From NCBI GenBank assembly GCA_905116865.2, contig CAJHNH020008549.1, forward strand, positions 281,001-345,000: a DNA stretch of 64,000 nucleotides, written 5' to 3'. A program made the position numbers and the translations under genes. The notes under the pieces are model-generated. The model did no database searches, was not told where the DNA came from, and was given only the letters and a program-made list of their open reading frames with translations. The stretch is from Candidula unifasciata. Its lineage: Eukaryota; Mollusca; Gastropoda; Stylommatophora; Geomitridae. This document shows, piece after piece, positions 33,514 through 44,590 of the stretch (position 1 is the stretch's first letter; each line of letters begins with the position of its first letter).

Positions 33514-33553
<40 letters not shown>
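33514..33553. repeat. (CA)n microsatellite
   Basis: About 20 CA units. Confidence 0.95.
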
Positions 33554-33556
<3 letters not shown>

Positions 33557-33774
33557 CCACTGCTCCCGTGAAATGTTAAACAAGAACTTCACGTGCGTAT
33601 TTTATCACCTACGGCTGTATAGAAGGCGATATGATCGAACTTGCTTGATCAAATCTCATACACAGCTGTAATGACAGCTTTAACAGTCTGACAGATTTTA
33701 TCTCTTTACATTTGTGAGTGCAGAAAGATGATTAATTAGATTTATAGAAACTTCTAACACTGCTTTCAGTGATT

Positions 33775-34000
33775 TATCATCATTATTATCATCAATTCCC
33801 TTTATGCCTAGTGGCACACAAGGCTTCAGAGAGGACTTTCCATGCTTTCCTGTCCTGTGCAATCTTCAGTGCAGTTTTCCATGTCAGAGATAAGGCACTC
33901 GGGTCACTTTCAATCGTTCGTCTCCAAGTTGTTTTTGGACGCCCCCGTTTCAAACCTGGTTCTTACATTCCAGAAGCAAATTCCTTTGGTTTTGACGTCC
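33775..34000 (-). mobile_element. LINE C-terminal fragment with trinucleotide tail
   Basis: Minus strand reads RGRPKTTWRRTIESD, then LTWKTALKIAQDRKAWK and a terminal ALCATRHKGN followed by two stops and a TGATGATAATAATGATGAT tail. Classic 5'-truncated LINE insertion. No stop in the last 65 codons. Confidence 0.75.
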
Positions 34001-34570
34001 GGTAGACTTTCTTTTCCCATCGTGGGCTTCTTTTCAGCTTTCACCTATGTTGTTCATGCTGACAGAGGGACTCTGTCCCAAAGCCACCGGGCGTTTAGGC
34101 CAATTATTTCCTTTTGAAGTTTTTTTGTTTACAGGGCAGAACTGTCAACACTGCGCCCAACCCCTGAGCCTGGAGGACCGAGAGGCCATCTTTAGTGACC
34201 CTGCCAGGAACATACGTTCTCGCCGGCATAGCTCAGTAGATCAGTGAGGCTCTCAAACTCCCACACCACTAAATTGTAATGGCTTATGGTGGGGAGGCTT
34301 TTAGTGATTAATACTTAACAATTCAAAGAGCCTTCATTTCATAGAAAAACGTCATATTTGAGAATGTAAACAAAATTACATGTACTTATGTATAGGTACC
34401 ATTTTCTGTATAGAAACATTAGGTACAATATCCAGGTGTATGTTTTCTCGTATAGAAATAGTAACTGGGAGTCATTCAATATGTCGACCTCTCTATTTAC
34501 CGTACAGCATGTGAGTGTGGTGATGATACATGAAGCTTGTACTGAAAGTCATATTTTCTTCTTTTGTATT
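34001..34570. other. No gene recognised
   Basis: A GCATAGCTCAGTAGATCAG stretch at 34227 resembles a tRNA A box, but no B box follows at the right distance. Rest unrecognised. Confidence 0.4.
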
Positions 34571-34572
34571 TT

Positions 34573-34594
34573 GTGTGTGTGTGTGTGTGTGTGT
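34573..34594. repeat. (GT)n microsatellite
   Basis: 11 GT units. Confidence 0.9.
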
Positions 34595-34850
34595 ATCATA
34601 AATGATTAATCAACATCGCCCAATGATCTCCCGGAATATGGGTAAGATTCTTTTAGGTTTACAGATATTTGCAGGCAAATTTTAGTGCTCAGTGTGGTCC
34701 ATGAAGATTTCTAAACACAAAGTTTATTTAGACTGTACTAAACAAACGCGTGAAATTGTATGTAATAATGCAAAGAAAATTATTTTTTAACATCAGTAAC
34801 ACGTGGTTCTAGAAACATCCAATAAGACTATAACACATACACCATATTGT

Positions 34851-34991
34851 CAAGTTTCTGCATCTCTCCCCCGGAAATTAAACATCAGCCATATCATTAC
34901 CATGGTAATTTCAAATGTGTCACCTGATCTTTTTGTTTACATAATAACATAGCTGATTTGAATTTCCGGTGGATAGATGCGCAGCAACTTG
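34851..34991. mobile_element. Small MITE-like inverted repeat
   Basis: Imperfect inverted repeats of about 45 bp: CAAGTTTCTGCATCTCTCCC at the left, CAAGTTGCTGCGCATCTATC from the right, both continuing into CCGGAAATT and ATCAGC. Core of about 50 bp. Weaker similarity may extend to about 34830 and 35010. Confidence 0.6.
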
Positions 34992-35256
34992 AGAATGTGA
35001 TTTATGTATTTCTGCATCAAGGATTCATTTTTGTGCTTTAGTAAACATTAATTTTACTCTGTGGTATTGCACCTGACAAGAACCAGCGCAATACCGTATG
35101 CATGTCAGGCACTAAATTGTGCAATGTATTATTTGTGTCCGCATTATTTAAATTTACAACAGAAAAACATTGTTTTCATTCTCAACCCCAACAAACCCAA
35201 ACCCATATACAATGAGAGTGATGTTATCTTTGCTTCACTTTTGAGATAACACCACC

Positions 35257-35266
35257 CCCCCCCCCC

Positions 35267-35345
<79 letters not shown>

Positions 35346-35390
35346 ATATGTGTGTGTATGTGTGTGTATTTGTAGAGAGAGAGAGACAGA
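35257..35390. repeat. Compound microsatellite C-run/(CA)n/(TA)n/(GT)n/(GA)n
   Basis: C run of about 15, (CA)10, (TA)26, then GTATGTATATGTGTG and GAGAGAGAGACAGAGAGAAA. ORFs in three minus frames here are artefacts. Confidence 0.95.
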
Positions 35391-37227
35391 GAGAAAGAGG
35401 GAGAGAGTATAACATACACAAAGGCAAAGATTATAAAAATAAGAAACATTAGAATAAATACCTACTTGGGTTTTCATTTCTGACTGCGAATAAAAACACA
35501 TAGTAGATTGAGTAACTGGTGAAACGCTACAGAAATATAGACATGGTCACAATATTGCCACTCTACGGTCGACCTATTTATAGCAAGAGAAAAGGTTAAA
35601 TAACTTTCTTTTGCGAAGCCCAAGAAGAATTATGTGTATTAACTGGCAAAACAAGATCACAAACAGTAAAGTATTGGAATGTAATTTTTCTCAGTTTAAA
35701 ACAGTGTTTTCCAATACTTTTTTACAGAAAACACTTTTTTACAGAATTTACAGAAATCGGACAAAGACAATGTATTTCCAGGCATATCTCGCTGTATCTA
35801 GTCAGCCATGGGGGTACATCGCCATAGGCTGTCATTGCTATACCTAATAAAGTGCAATATAACACTATCGTCTGAAAGGTGCCAATAACAGCAACAACAA
35901 AAAACAAAGTCTCTGTGTGAGATAAAAAGACTACAAAATTAAGATGAAATATGGCTTTAATTTCTGCTGACTAACACATCTCAAACAGTCTTGTAAACTT
36001 ATCATACAATGTTTATAACGTAAGGTAGTTTACCACGACAAGCAGTAGCATGCATTTAAGCTTTCAATCATGTGGTGAGAAGGAGAAAACTATGACCAAT
36101 GAGGGAAGGAGGGGCATAGGGAGACTAGAGGTATGAAATGGCATGGGATCCATTTTACACGGATCAAAAGCTTACACAATGAGTAAGAAGAAGAAGAAGT
36201 TATGTGCTCCAATAAGTATCGTTACCACACATTCATGTACCGTTTAATCGCTTTAACCAGACAAGCCAGTGCTAGTAGTTTCTCGTCAACAAGCACAGAT
36301 TTTATAGTATTGATAAAGGTTTAACAGCAGTGACCGGGGTTGAATAAAAATTTACCAGCGTTCGCATAATCTCCACAACGGTTTATAACATACAGACCTT
36401 AGTTTCTCAGGTCCCCTTGGCGTGACCTGAGTGAATCCATCAAACACACACAGTCAGACACTGGCTGGTAGCTGAACTCAGTTGGGATCACAGCTTCATG
36501 TTATTTTCTCATACATAATGAATGCTGGCAATCACTAGTCAAATAGTGTCATTGGGAGACACAACAGACCAGTTGTCCGCATAGCTCCAACAAACATAAT
36601 CGCGTTAATTTTTCGCACATTCAGCGCACAGCAAACAAGGCTCAGATGGAAATGATGTCTGAAAGTATCGATTTTTGTATAGTTTCCCAGTACAGTACTT
36701 TAGAGTGCTTCTTTCTGTACTGACCCCCGACCTTCTGTATAAACTGTCTACGAGAGTGGGGAATTAAAAAACACCATGGAGGTAGAAGCGGAATTTTATG
36801 GAGCCGAAATTGATAATAATGAACTTTCTTTTAGTTCATTAATATATTATGAGAGAGTTAGACTTGAAGCAATTAACGATTAATCTTGCAAGCAAAGCTT
36901 GTGCAAAGCTGGCATTGTCTTTAATCCTGCTCTGAAGGAGTGAAAAGAAAAGGCTGAATATTTTTGCCCTGAATGTTTAAAGTGCGCATTTATTTCTTTA
37001 TCTGGTTCTCCGGCAATGGATCATTGTGCAACATACTGGATTTACCAGAAATTATGTTTGAAAACTGTGTTAGATCAATGAATAAGTAAGAGGCCTGGGC
37101 CAGGGTAGAATTCGTATGTTAATAAATAAGGAAACGCCTATAAAATTACGCTAGGTGATGAAACCAGTAATTTTTCCTTTCAGTTTGAGTGTTACATATG
37201 ATATCCAAGTCGTCCTCTTGTGGAATG
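35391..37227. other. No gene recognised
   Basis: About 1.8 kb of AT-rich unique-looking sequence; short (GAA)4 near 36187. No long ORF. Could hold a regulatory region or intron, but nothing shows this. Confidence 0.4.
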
Positions 37228-37416
37228 TAATTTTTCGTTATTTGAAGCCCTACCCTGACTTTTGCCGGGGGCCCTGAATATAGCTGGGCCACAAATGTGG
37301 TCATAAATGCTGAAAGGGATTTATGGGACCTCTCCCTGGGTGATCCTCATCCCCATGGTGACACCTTGTGTCACTGGGTGTTTATCGTTTGTGTTATGTC
37401 CTGGTGGGGTACAACA
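37228..37416. repeat. Repeat family R, copy 2
   Basis: Homologous to 16201-16352 with an extra block CTGGGTGATCCTCATCCCCA and CACCTTGTGTCACT before GGGTGTTTATCG. Ends at the same GGTGGGGTACAAC. Confidence 0.6.
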
Positions 37417-37784
37417 AGCAAGCAGTTTGAGTGTTGCGGCGCGAACTGTTGATGATCCATCCTCAGAGTGTAGCAATGGAAATAGAGAAGACATTAAGGA
37501 TGAGGATAACTGAATGACAATCGTGAAAATGCAGTAAATCTGTGCGATAGAAAACAAGGCGTGCAATAAATCTGTGCTTGTTGGATTCGGTAGCTGTTGA
37601 TCTGTAAACTAAGGAAAATCAAACGATGATCAATTGATTTCAATATGTGCTAACGAGTGTCATGCAGAAAATGTATAAATCATTACTGTGACATAACTTT
37701 TACTTGGGTTTACTATCATAACGTTGAATTCAAAGTAGTCTGCATATCATATGTCTTTCTTTATTGTCTGTATTTACCACTAGT
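37417..37784. other. No gene recognised
   Basis: AT-rich. Confidence 0.4.
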
Positions 37785-37975
37785 TGACGTCGGTAGTCAT
37801 GTTTTTTCACAACCTTCTGTCTCGTGCACTTTCAATTAACTCTGACACCGATGATCTTTCATGCCATTATATCAAACTGTCCAGCGTCTTCTCTCTTGGT
37901 CTCCCTCTGCCTCTCCTCCCCATTCTACTTTCCCACAACCACGATGTATTCCAGTTTTCTTCTTCTTGTAATTAA
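37785..37975 (-). mobile_element. LINE C-terminal fragment
   Basis: Minus strand reads GRGRPREKTLDSL, then WHERSSVSELIESARDRR after a frame change, and KNMTTDV. Same C-terminal motif set (GRxREKxLDSL..WH..) as 29640-30043. 5'-truncated relic. Confidence 0.6.
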
Positions 37976-38696
37976 TATAGCATAAATTCATATCTCTGTT
38001 CATTACGATAATTCTTTATGTGAGATAAAATAACAAGAACGACAAATGTATAGGTGAGATAAAATAACAAGAACGACAAACGTAGCATCACGCCTCTAGT
38101 TAAGAATTATAGTCACAAAAATGATTACTATTTTTACCCTATTCATGACCATTCAGAAGAGAATTTCTTATCTCCAATTGTTTAAATCACCAGAGCAGCT
38201 ATTACTGGTCATCTTGTGTGGTATTTTCATAATACATGATAAATATGAACATGTCCTGGGGGATTGAGGCGCGTCAAATAAAATCTTGGAGCCTGGGAAT
38301 TCAGCTCAAAATATTTCACCAACGCGTAACTGTCTGTGCAATTTCCAAGTCTTTTTTTTTTTTTAAGCGAGTGCAACTCGTGTCTGTCTTGATTCATCAA
38401 AGCAATCTATTGCGAGTGTGCGGCTAAGATAAACGTTTACCAGAGGCACAAAATGGCGCTGATGTACAATTGCTTTCCTTTTTTCTTCGTCCATTTTTTT
38501 GCTTTTTCAGGAACCTTTTTATTTTTTCATTCACAAGTGTCTGAAGAGCCCGTCTGTGCGCGCGGATAATTTAGGTATTTGAATCCAAGAGGTGTTATGG
38601 CTTCCTGTCAAGAACTGAACTAGAGAGTAAAATAAACGACGTGTATGTAATCTAACTGAATATGCGCTTATAAAGCCACTTGAAAGTGAACACTAT
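37976..38696. other. No gene; 33-bp tandem pair
   Basis: A 33-bp stretch (GAGATAAAATAACAAGAACG...) is duplicated at 38021-38084. Otherwise nothing. Confidence 0.5.
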
Positions 38697-38706
38697 ACAT
38701 ATTTGC

Positions 38707-38922
38707 TCTCTAGCGAAGTTGGTTAAACCTGACTTTCGCGGCGGCCGGGTGACGAACTCCTTGTGGTCCGGGCTCACTCCCGGGGGTAGGCAGAAAAGCC
38801 ACATTTCTCCCAGATTTACGGTATTTACAATGGAATCAAGGCCGAAGGGTTGCGATATCTATAGTACCGAGCCAAAAGGTTTACAACTCATGGTTTCTGG
38901 ATACGTTAAAAAAAAAAAAAAA
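38707..38922 (+). mobile_element. SINE family D: tRNA-like head, poly(A) tail, target duplication
   Basis: A box TAGCGAAGTTGG at 38711 is a perfect TRGYNNARNNGG match; B box GGCTCACTCCC at 38769 fits 9 of 11. Body of about 150 bp, then an A run (about 15). Flanked by perfect 10-bp repeats ACATATTTGC (38697-38706, 38923-38932). The poly(A) tail differs from the TTTACTT tail of family A. Confidence 0.75.
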
Positions 38923-38932
38923 ACATATTTGC

Positions 38933-39562
38933 AACTCTGTTTACTAAGACGTGTTTTAAAGTTCAGACTATCTAAGTGAGGACTGGACGCCCGCGAACTT
39001 TTTCAGCATAAAGGTCTAAGAGAAAACACTACTCTTTACTCGTTGTACAGAGGGTTCGTTTTGTTGAGATAGTCGACTGAGAAGAAATAATTTTGATACC
39101 TGACTCTTGGTTTGTGTGTGGACTAGGGCGTCTCGTAATTAGCTCGTGAAGAATGGAAGTTGTGTCGAAGAAGGATTCTATAAAGGGATGTGTTTTTTTT
39201 TTTTTTTTTCAAAAAAGAAAAAAAGTACCAGTACTCATAACAAAGTGTCTGAGAAAGATGAAGACATCCACCACATAGTTTATGTTACAATAGCGCTGAA
39301 AAAGGATGTCTTCAAAGGGTGTCTGTGCTGCATATTTTCTGTTGAGAATCCATCGGCCAGGCTGCTTCGTGATACCAGCTAAGTGATTTTGTGTATTTGT
39401 CTATATTGTTTGATTTCTTTGTGCTGATGAAGGCTCACGTTTTGCTTGTATTTGTTATATTTTGAAGCTTGCTAATATACTTTTGTTCGGTTTTATATCT
39501 TTTCTTGCATACTGTACCACAGCTCTGACTGTATAAATAACAAAGCTGTATTTATCTCTTGT
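38933..39562. other. No gene recognised
   Basis: AT-rich; a T run at 39191-39209. Confidence 0.4.
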
Positions 39563-39816
39563 AGTGGTTGTCGGATAGGAGTGTCACTGCATCTATGTAC
39601 CTGGTGCTCTGTTAATGTAATATAGAGACACTTGCGGCAAATAACGCTGGACCCATATGTTTTGAGACCAGTCGGCACTCAATGGCTATTCTGACCAACG
39701 CCACAAAGACCGCCAAACTTCATATGACACTTACTGGTACCAATATTAGCTTCGGTCGGCCTTGGAGCTAAGGTCAGTTACAAAAAGGTTGCACCCAGTG
39801 TAGATTTCAGAGCCAA
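39563..39816 (-). repeat. Tandem duplication, copy 1: degenerate SINE A block
   Basis: About 250 bp matching 39985-40228 at roughly 85%: TGGTTGTCGGATAGGAGTGT, CACCTGGTGCTCTG, GGACCCATATGTTTTGAGAC, GACACTTACTGGTACCAAT, CAGTGTAGATTTCA. The middle resembles inverted SINE-A core (ACCAGTCGGCACTCAATGGC). Each copy runs into a GAA tract. Confidence 0.8.
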
Positions 39817-39964
39817 AAAGAAGAAGAAGAAGAAGAAGAAGAAGAAGAAGAAGAAGAAGAAGAAGAAGAAGAAGAAGAAGAAGAAGAAGACGAAGAAGAC
39901 GAAGAAGAAGAAGAAGAAGAAGAAGAAGAAGAAGAAGAAGAAGAAGAAGAAGAAGAAGAAGAAA
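39817..39964. repeat. (GAA)n microsatellite
   Basis: About 49 GAA units with two GAC interruptions near 39891-39902. Confidence 0.95.
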
Positions 39965-39984
39965 AAGTCAACGTCAACTAGCGG

Positions 39985-40228
39985 TAATGGTTGTCAGATA
40001 GGAGTTTCACCGCATCTATGCACCTGGTGCTCTGTAAATGTATTATAGAGACACGTTCGGAAAAAAATGTTGGACCCATATGTTTTGAGACCTGTCGGCA
40101 CTCGATGGCTGTTCTAACCACCGCCACACCAACCGCCAAACTTTACATGACACTTACTGGTACCAATAAAAGCTTGGATCTATGGTCGGTTACAAAAAGA
40201 TTGTCCCCAGTGTAGATTTCAACGGCAA
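39985..40228 (-). repeat. Tandem duplication, copy 2
   Basis: Partner of 39563-39816 at a period of about 422 bp. It again leads directly into a GAA tract, so SINE block and GAA tract duplicated together. Confidence 0.8.
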
Positions 40229-40379
40229 AAAAGAAGAAGAAGAAGAAGAAGAAGAAGAAGAAGAGGAAGAGGAGGAGGAGGAAGAGGAAGAAGAGGAAGA
40301 AGAGGAAGAAGAGGAGGAAGAGGAGGAAGAGGAAGAAGAGGAAGAAGAGGAAGAAGAGGAAGAAGAGGAAGAAGAAGAG

Positions 40380-40411
<32 letters not shown>

Positions 40412-40472
40412 AGAAGAAGAAGAAGAAGAAGAAGAAGAAGAAGAAGAAGAAGAAGAAGAAGAAGAAGAAGAA

Positions 40473-40519
<47 letters not shown>

Positions 40520-40586
40520 AAAAGAAGAAGAAGAAGAAGAAGAAGAAGAAGAAGAAGAAGAAGAAGAAGAAGAAGAAGAAGAAGAA

Positions 40587-40621
<35 letters not shown>

Positions 40622-40848
40622 GGAAGAGGAAGAGGAGGAAGAGGAAGAGGAAGAAGAGGAAGAGGGGGAAGAGGAAGAGGAGGAAGAAGGAAGAGGAGGA
40701 AGAAGGAAGAGGAGGAAGAAGGAAGATGAGGAAGAAGGAAGAGGAGGAAGAAGGAAGAGGAGGAAGAAGGAAGAGGAGGAAGAAGAAAGAAGAGGAAGAA
40801 GGAAGAGGGGGAAGAAGGAAGAGGAGGAAGAAGGAAGAAGAGGTTCTT
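40229..40848. repeat. Long (GAA/GAG)n purine tract
   Basis: About 620 bp of pure purine on the plus strand: GAA core with GAG-rich edges and a GGAAGAAGGAAGAGGA block at the right. Poly-Glu, poly-Ser and poly-Leu ORFs here are artefacts. Confidence 0.97.
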
Positions 40849-40854
40849 CATTCA

Positions 40855-41628
40855 TTCTGGCCTGGTATCATGCAGCTCTGAAGACTACACATGGCTATTG
40901 ACTAGTGTCAGTCATCGCTTTGCCCCGAGTTATGGCCTCTGTAGTAATCTTCATAGCTTGGATTACTGAACAACTGTGTCAGAAGATTTTGTAACATGTT
41001 TCCAACATGAGATATCCGGGCACGTCCAGATGTTTTGTGTTTGTACGTTCGACAATGATAATATGCCAAGGAGACAAGTGCAATTTTATCTTAATTATAT
41101 TTAATATATTCTTGATTAGCATGTTCAGAAAATACAAACTAAAAGAAGCAGCACGCACACACCATCCATATGGTTATTATAAGCTGCATTATTCTTAATA
41201 CACACGTGTGTGTGTGCGCGCGGGCGCGCACGCGATCGTGCGTGTGTAGGATTAAAGAAAAAAGTCGTCGTTTCCTTAAAAGGTTGTTCAAATCTAATTT
41301 TGCCATTGATTAATCAGTACATCTTTTCTCCTCTGCATCCTGTGAGTCTTGTTTAGCCGCATATTACATAAAGTATTGTTCAAATATTGGCAATTTAGAC
41401 ACGCAGTGTATAACCATACTTTCTTATAAACATATTAATTTGCACACACTCGTCGCTTCCGGTGATTGTCTTGAGCTACCCTTATGTTTTCTCATGACAC
41501 ATGAGAATTGTGTTGTTTTTTATAGTTATAGAAGTGGCTGGGTCGTGGGTGGGAGGGAGTCTCAACATATATTCAAAACCAGATGTATAAGAGAAATATC
41601 GATATTGTAATGTATTGGAAGAGAGAGA
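40855..41628. other. No gene; GT/GC alternating patch
   Basis: Alternating purine-pyrimidine GTGTGTGTGTGCGCGCGGGC at about 41207-41240 (possible Z-DNA former). No coding signal. Confidence 0.5.
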
Positions 41629-41639
41629 GAGGGGGGGGG

Positions 41640-41718
<79 letters not shown>
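41621..41718. repeat. (GA)n microsatellite
   Basis: About 90 bp of GA with an early G run. Confidence 0.95.
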
Positions 41719-41719
<1 letters not shown>

Positions 41720-42604
41720 CTTACAAAAATACAGAAACATACCTAGGAAGACAGTAATGTAGATACTTGGATTGGGGAATGAGTAAAATCAGTAATGTAT
41801 TGATAGACAAGATGGGAGATGGATATAGAGCATTAAAAATGTGTCTCTTAGATATGTTCTGTTTTACTTAAAAGTTGTCTAAATATATAATGCGCCAGCG
41901 TGGGTACCAATGTTGTGATTTTTATGTGAACAACACATTTTGAAACAAAATCAAGCCCATCAACCTGCCACTTGTATTAGAGCCAAATAAATAATATAGA
42001 ACGCTTTAAACAACGACACCCTTAAGACCAAATAGACGAACACACTCAAACACTCACTGGCTTTATAAGCCTTAAATATGCGTCCCGGCGAGGGTTAGCT
42101 GACCGTTTTGTCCGAAGACCTTGCTCACAAGCACTTTCTGAGATCGATAAGGGAGTCGATTTAGAGCCTGGATTGTCCAGTAGCCAAGGAGATAGCCACT
42201 CTTCTTCTGTGTCAATCAGGAAAATACCACCTTTTCAAAATAAGGGCACTTCCGGTTATTCTTTGCGCGATATCGTTCGTGAACTAGCGTTGACCCTCAT
42301 CAACAAACACATTTTCATTTTCCTTGGGAAAATTCTAGAGGGAAAAAATTGCACTGTCAGAAGATGGGATGAAAGTTCCATTAGAAGCAGAATGAGGGGA
42401 GAGAAGAGCAAGACAGGGAGAAAGTGGAACAGAAGAAAAGGAATAAAAGCAAAGAATGTCAATTCTTTGATCATTTATGATTACATTGACATGGCTTGCA
42501 AATAAGTGTTTGTGTGTTTTAAGACCGTGGTTGCATCGCGGTTTCTTCCACTAGTATTCCATTTATGTATGTTATTTTTCCCTAATGCAGGCTAAACAGT
42601 TGAT
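41719..42604. other. No gene recognised
   Basis: A 110-codon ORF at 42173-42505 shows no family features; its opposite strand is also open. I treat it as chance. Confidence 0.4.
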
Positions 42605-42745
42605 GTAAAACGGCCCCGCCGTTCAGTTCACGAGAGCAATTTTTACGGAGATCCCTGGGAATCGTGACCAGAGCTACGAAGTTGGTTCTCTGCGCGATGC
42701 TCTCGACAGGCGACTTGCCGAGCCATATGGGATAAAAGCCTATGC
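42605..42745 (+). mobile_element. SINE family B, headless copy 3
   Basis: Sense body: CCGTTCAGTTCACGAGAGCA, GGGAATCGTGACCAGAGCTA, CTCTGCGCGATGCTCTCG and GCCGAGCCATATGGGAT. It matches reverse complements of 25378-25610 and 30805-31024 but lacks the tRNA-like head. Confidence 0.65.
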
Positions 42746-42799
42746 AATGAAGTCGATCCTCTTGACTTTACCTTTCTTAGTGTGCTTCTTCTACTAATG

Positions 42800-43093
42800 T
42801 GAGCTGCCGTCGAGTAGCAGCTGGACGCTCGCCTGCGAATCCGAAGGTCGTTAGCTAAAATACGGACGGTGATGGAATTTTTTATTTTTTAAAAATAACC
42901 TGGGTCCCCAAGACGACCCAGCTTTGAATTGGTGCCAGGTAAAATTCCTAGTAAGTAATGGCGGCTTGTGTGACGCTGATCTCATCACCCAACAAGTGCC
43001 CATTGGTCTACAAAAACAACTTTTTTCCCTGTATGCCAGCTACGCGTGAGTACGTGGAAATGAGATACATTTACTTGTGTACTTTACTTTGTT
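42800..43093 (+). mobile_element. SINE family A, full length, diverged
   Basis: Head GAGCTGCCGTCGAGTAGCAG, B-box region GAAGGTCGTTAGCTAAAAT (worn), core CCTGGGTCCCCAAGACGACC, GGCGGCTTGTGTGACGCTGA, CCATTGGTCTACAAAAAC, tail TGTACTTTACTTTG. Its 75-codon ORF is not a gene. Confidence 0.75.
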
Positions 43094-43244
43094 CTACTGA
43101 TAGTCCATGCCCTGTGACACTGGTCATCCTGTTAGTTGACAGCCTTCAGCTACTGGTATTGTTAATCACAGGCGCCGGAACCTAGAACATTTCCTCATAA
43201 ATAGTAGGTCCCTTAGCCTCTCCATCTTTGCTTCGACGCGCCTG

Positions 43245-43466
43245 ATGAGTTGCCTTTATCACATGTCAACTGTGGTTTAAGCGTTGCGAACGCGCTTCGT
43301 AATGCCGGGAGGGAGGGCCAGGCTCGATCCCAGCTGCCGGACGACAGTGGTACAAAGAGCTGACCATTGAGCAAGCAATGAACGTAAAGTGTTCCTAGAA
43401 AAATCACAATATGACTGTGGCTGAGGGCTGGTTCTTCAGCAACTCTCTGTAAAGGAGAGGCAACCA
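43245..43466 (+). mobile_element. SINE family C, copy 1
   Basis: Ordered blocks shared with 47183-47410 and 49284-49518: GTTTAAGCGTTGCGAACGCG, TTCGTAATGCCGGGAGG, GGCTCGATCCCAGCTGCC (B box), GACAGTGGTA, AGCAATGAACGTAAAGTG, CCTAGAAAAAT, CTGTAAAGGAGAGGCAAC. Confidence 0.7.
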
Positions 43467-43667
43467 GTTTTGCAAGTAACGATGCCGAGTTAAGATATTC
43501 TTTTTTTTTTTAAATCTCCCTCTTATCACATTCTTGCTGTCGTATCCTATTGTTTGTTTTCTTTTCATGAAGTGACCAATGCATGTAGACTACATTTTTC
43601 CGATGTAGTGACCAATTCTATACATCTTTATAAAACTGTCTATCTTTGCTGTTTTTTTTTTAAATCT

Positions 43668-43690
43668 TTTCTCTCTCTCTTTTTTTCTCA

Positions 43691-43782
<92 letters not shown>
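43668..43782. repeat. (CT)n microsatellite
   Basis: About 100 bp of CT after a T-rich lead. Confidence 0.97.
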
Positions 43783-43785
<3 letters not shown>

Positions 43786-43955
43786 ACAAGGCGATATTAG
43801 TGTATCTCGTTTTGACACATATATTTATTACAGTATAACTGAATGTGGTACTAGTATAACTGATTGTGGAATTATTCTTTTATTTTACCCCACCTCAGAA
43901 GCTCCAAGATTACGTAGGGAATTACTAGGAAGTTTCCCGGGCAGTCCTATATAAT

Positions 43956-43983
43956 GGGGGTTAGGGTTAGGGTTAGTGTTAGT
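43956..43983. repeat. Short interstitial telomere-like repeat
   Basis: GGGTTAGGGTTAGGGTTAG followed by TGTTAG: three to four TTAGGG units, the typical metazoan telomere motif. Confidence 0.7.
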
Positions 43984-44051
43984 CGTTGTTTATTTTATTA
44001 ACATTAACCTTAAAGCACTGAAACTTCAATACGGATTGAGTGAAAGCAAAG

Positions 44052-44590
44052 TAAAAAGTTAAGATCCCTTTTCACGCCTTTAGACGCATCGGGCATATCG
44101 GAAGAGCACCCATATTTTTACAGACCAGTCGGTGCTAGGTGGATAATGTGGTCAGCATTTCACCGGCCGTCTTTACTTCCCCAGGACATACACCCTGGTA
44201 CTCATTTTAGGCTGGGTCGACCTGCGACGTCCATACCACGATAAAAATCCACGCAGCCAGTAGTGGGTTTCGATCGCGGTGCGCTGGCTTCTTCTTCTTC
44301 TTCTTCTGCGTTCGACATCAGTCATGCTAAACATTGAGTCCTGTCTGGGTCACAAATAGGATTGTGCGTTTAATGTCGCCACCGGTCCCTCATAGCTTCT
44401 CTTTCAATGTGGCTCCCTTGGGCCAGATCCACAGTCTTTGCTGAGAGAGGTAAGGGCAGTACTGTAGTATGTGCCCAGGGGTCTGTCTTTCTGCTCCACA
44501 ATCACAAGCAGCAGATTCTTTTATGCCTATCCTGTACGAGTGCGTTGGCATTACGAGTAGGACTTGCAACGCCTAAGTCACAGACGCCAC
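44052..44590 (-). mobile_element. Tripartite chimeric retroposon (SINE-C head, LINE 3' end, SINE-A)
   Basis: One unit flanked by perfect 13-bp repeats AGTGAAAGCAAAG (44039-44051, 44591-44603). On the minus strand: a start GGCGTCTGTGACTTAGGCGT, matching the SINE-C head at 47183 in all but one base; a jockey-like LINE C terminus (about 44545-44300); a (GAA)5 run; then SINE-A core and tail (44285-44052). Shared terminal duplications suggest a single insertion of a fused RNA. Confidence 0.7.
44300..44545 (-). pseudogene. Jockey-like LINE C-terminal domain
   Basis: Minus strand reads YRIGIKESAACDCGAERQTP, then GHILQYCPYLSQQR and an IWPKGATLKEKL stop. The C-x-C ... H-x4-C zinc-knuckle-like pattern and the WP motif typify jockey/CR1-group ORF2 ends. 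A further GTGGDIKRT-like segment follows out of frame. Confidence 0.7.

Noticed and set aside
34227..34300. tRNA-Ala-like A box as a SINE head
   Set aside because: No B box at the required distance and no second copy in the window.
40182..40901. 239-codon poly-Glu ORF and opposite poly-Ser/Leu ORFs
   Set aside because: Direct read-through of the GAA/GAG tract; open on both strands and with no non-repeat domain.
42173..42505. 110-codon ORF as a possible gene
   Set aside because: No motif, opposite strand also open, no promoter or splice context; best explained by chance.
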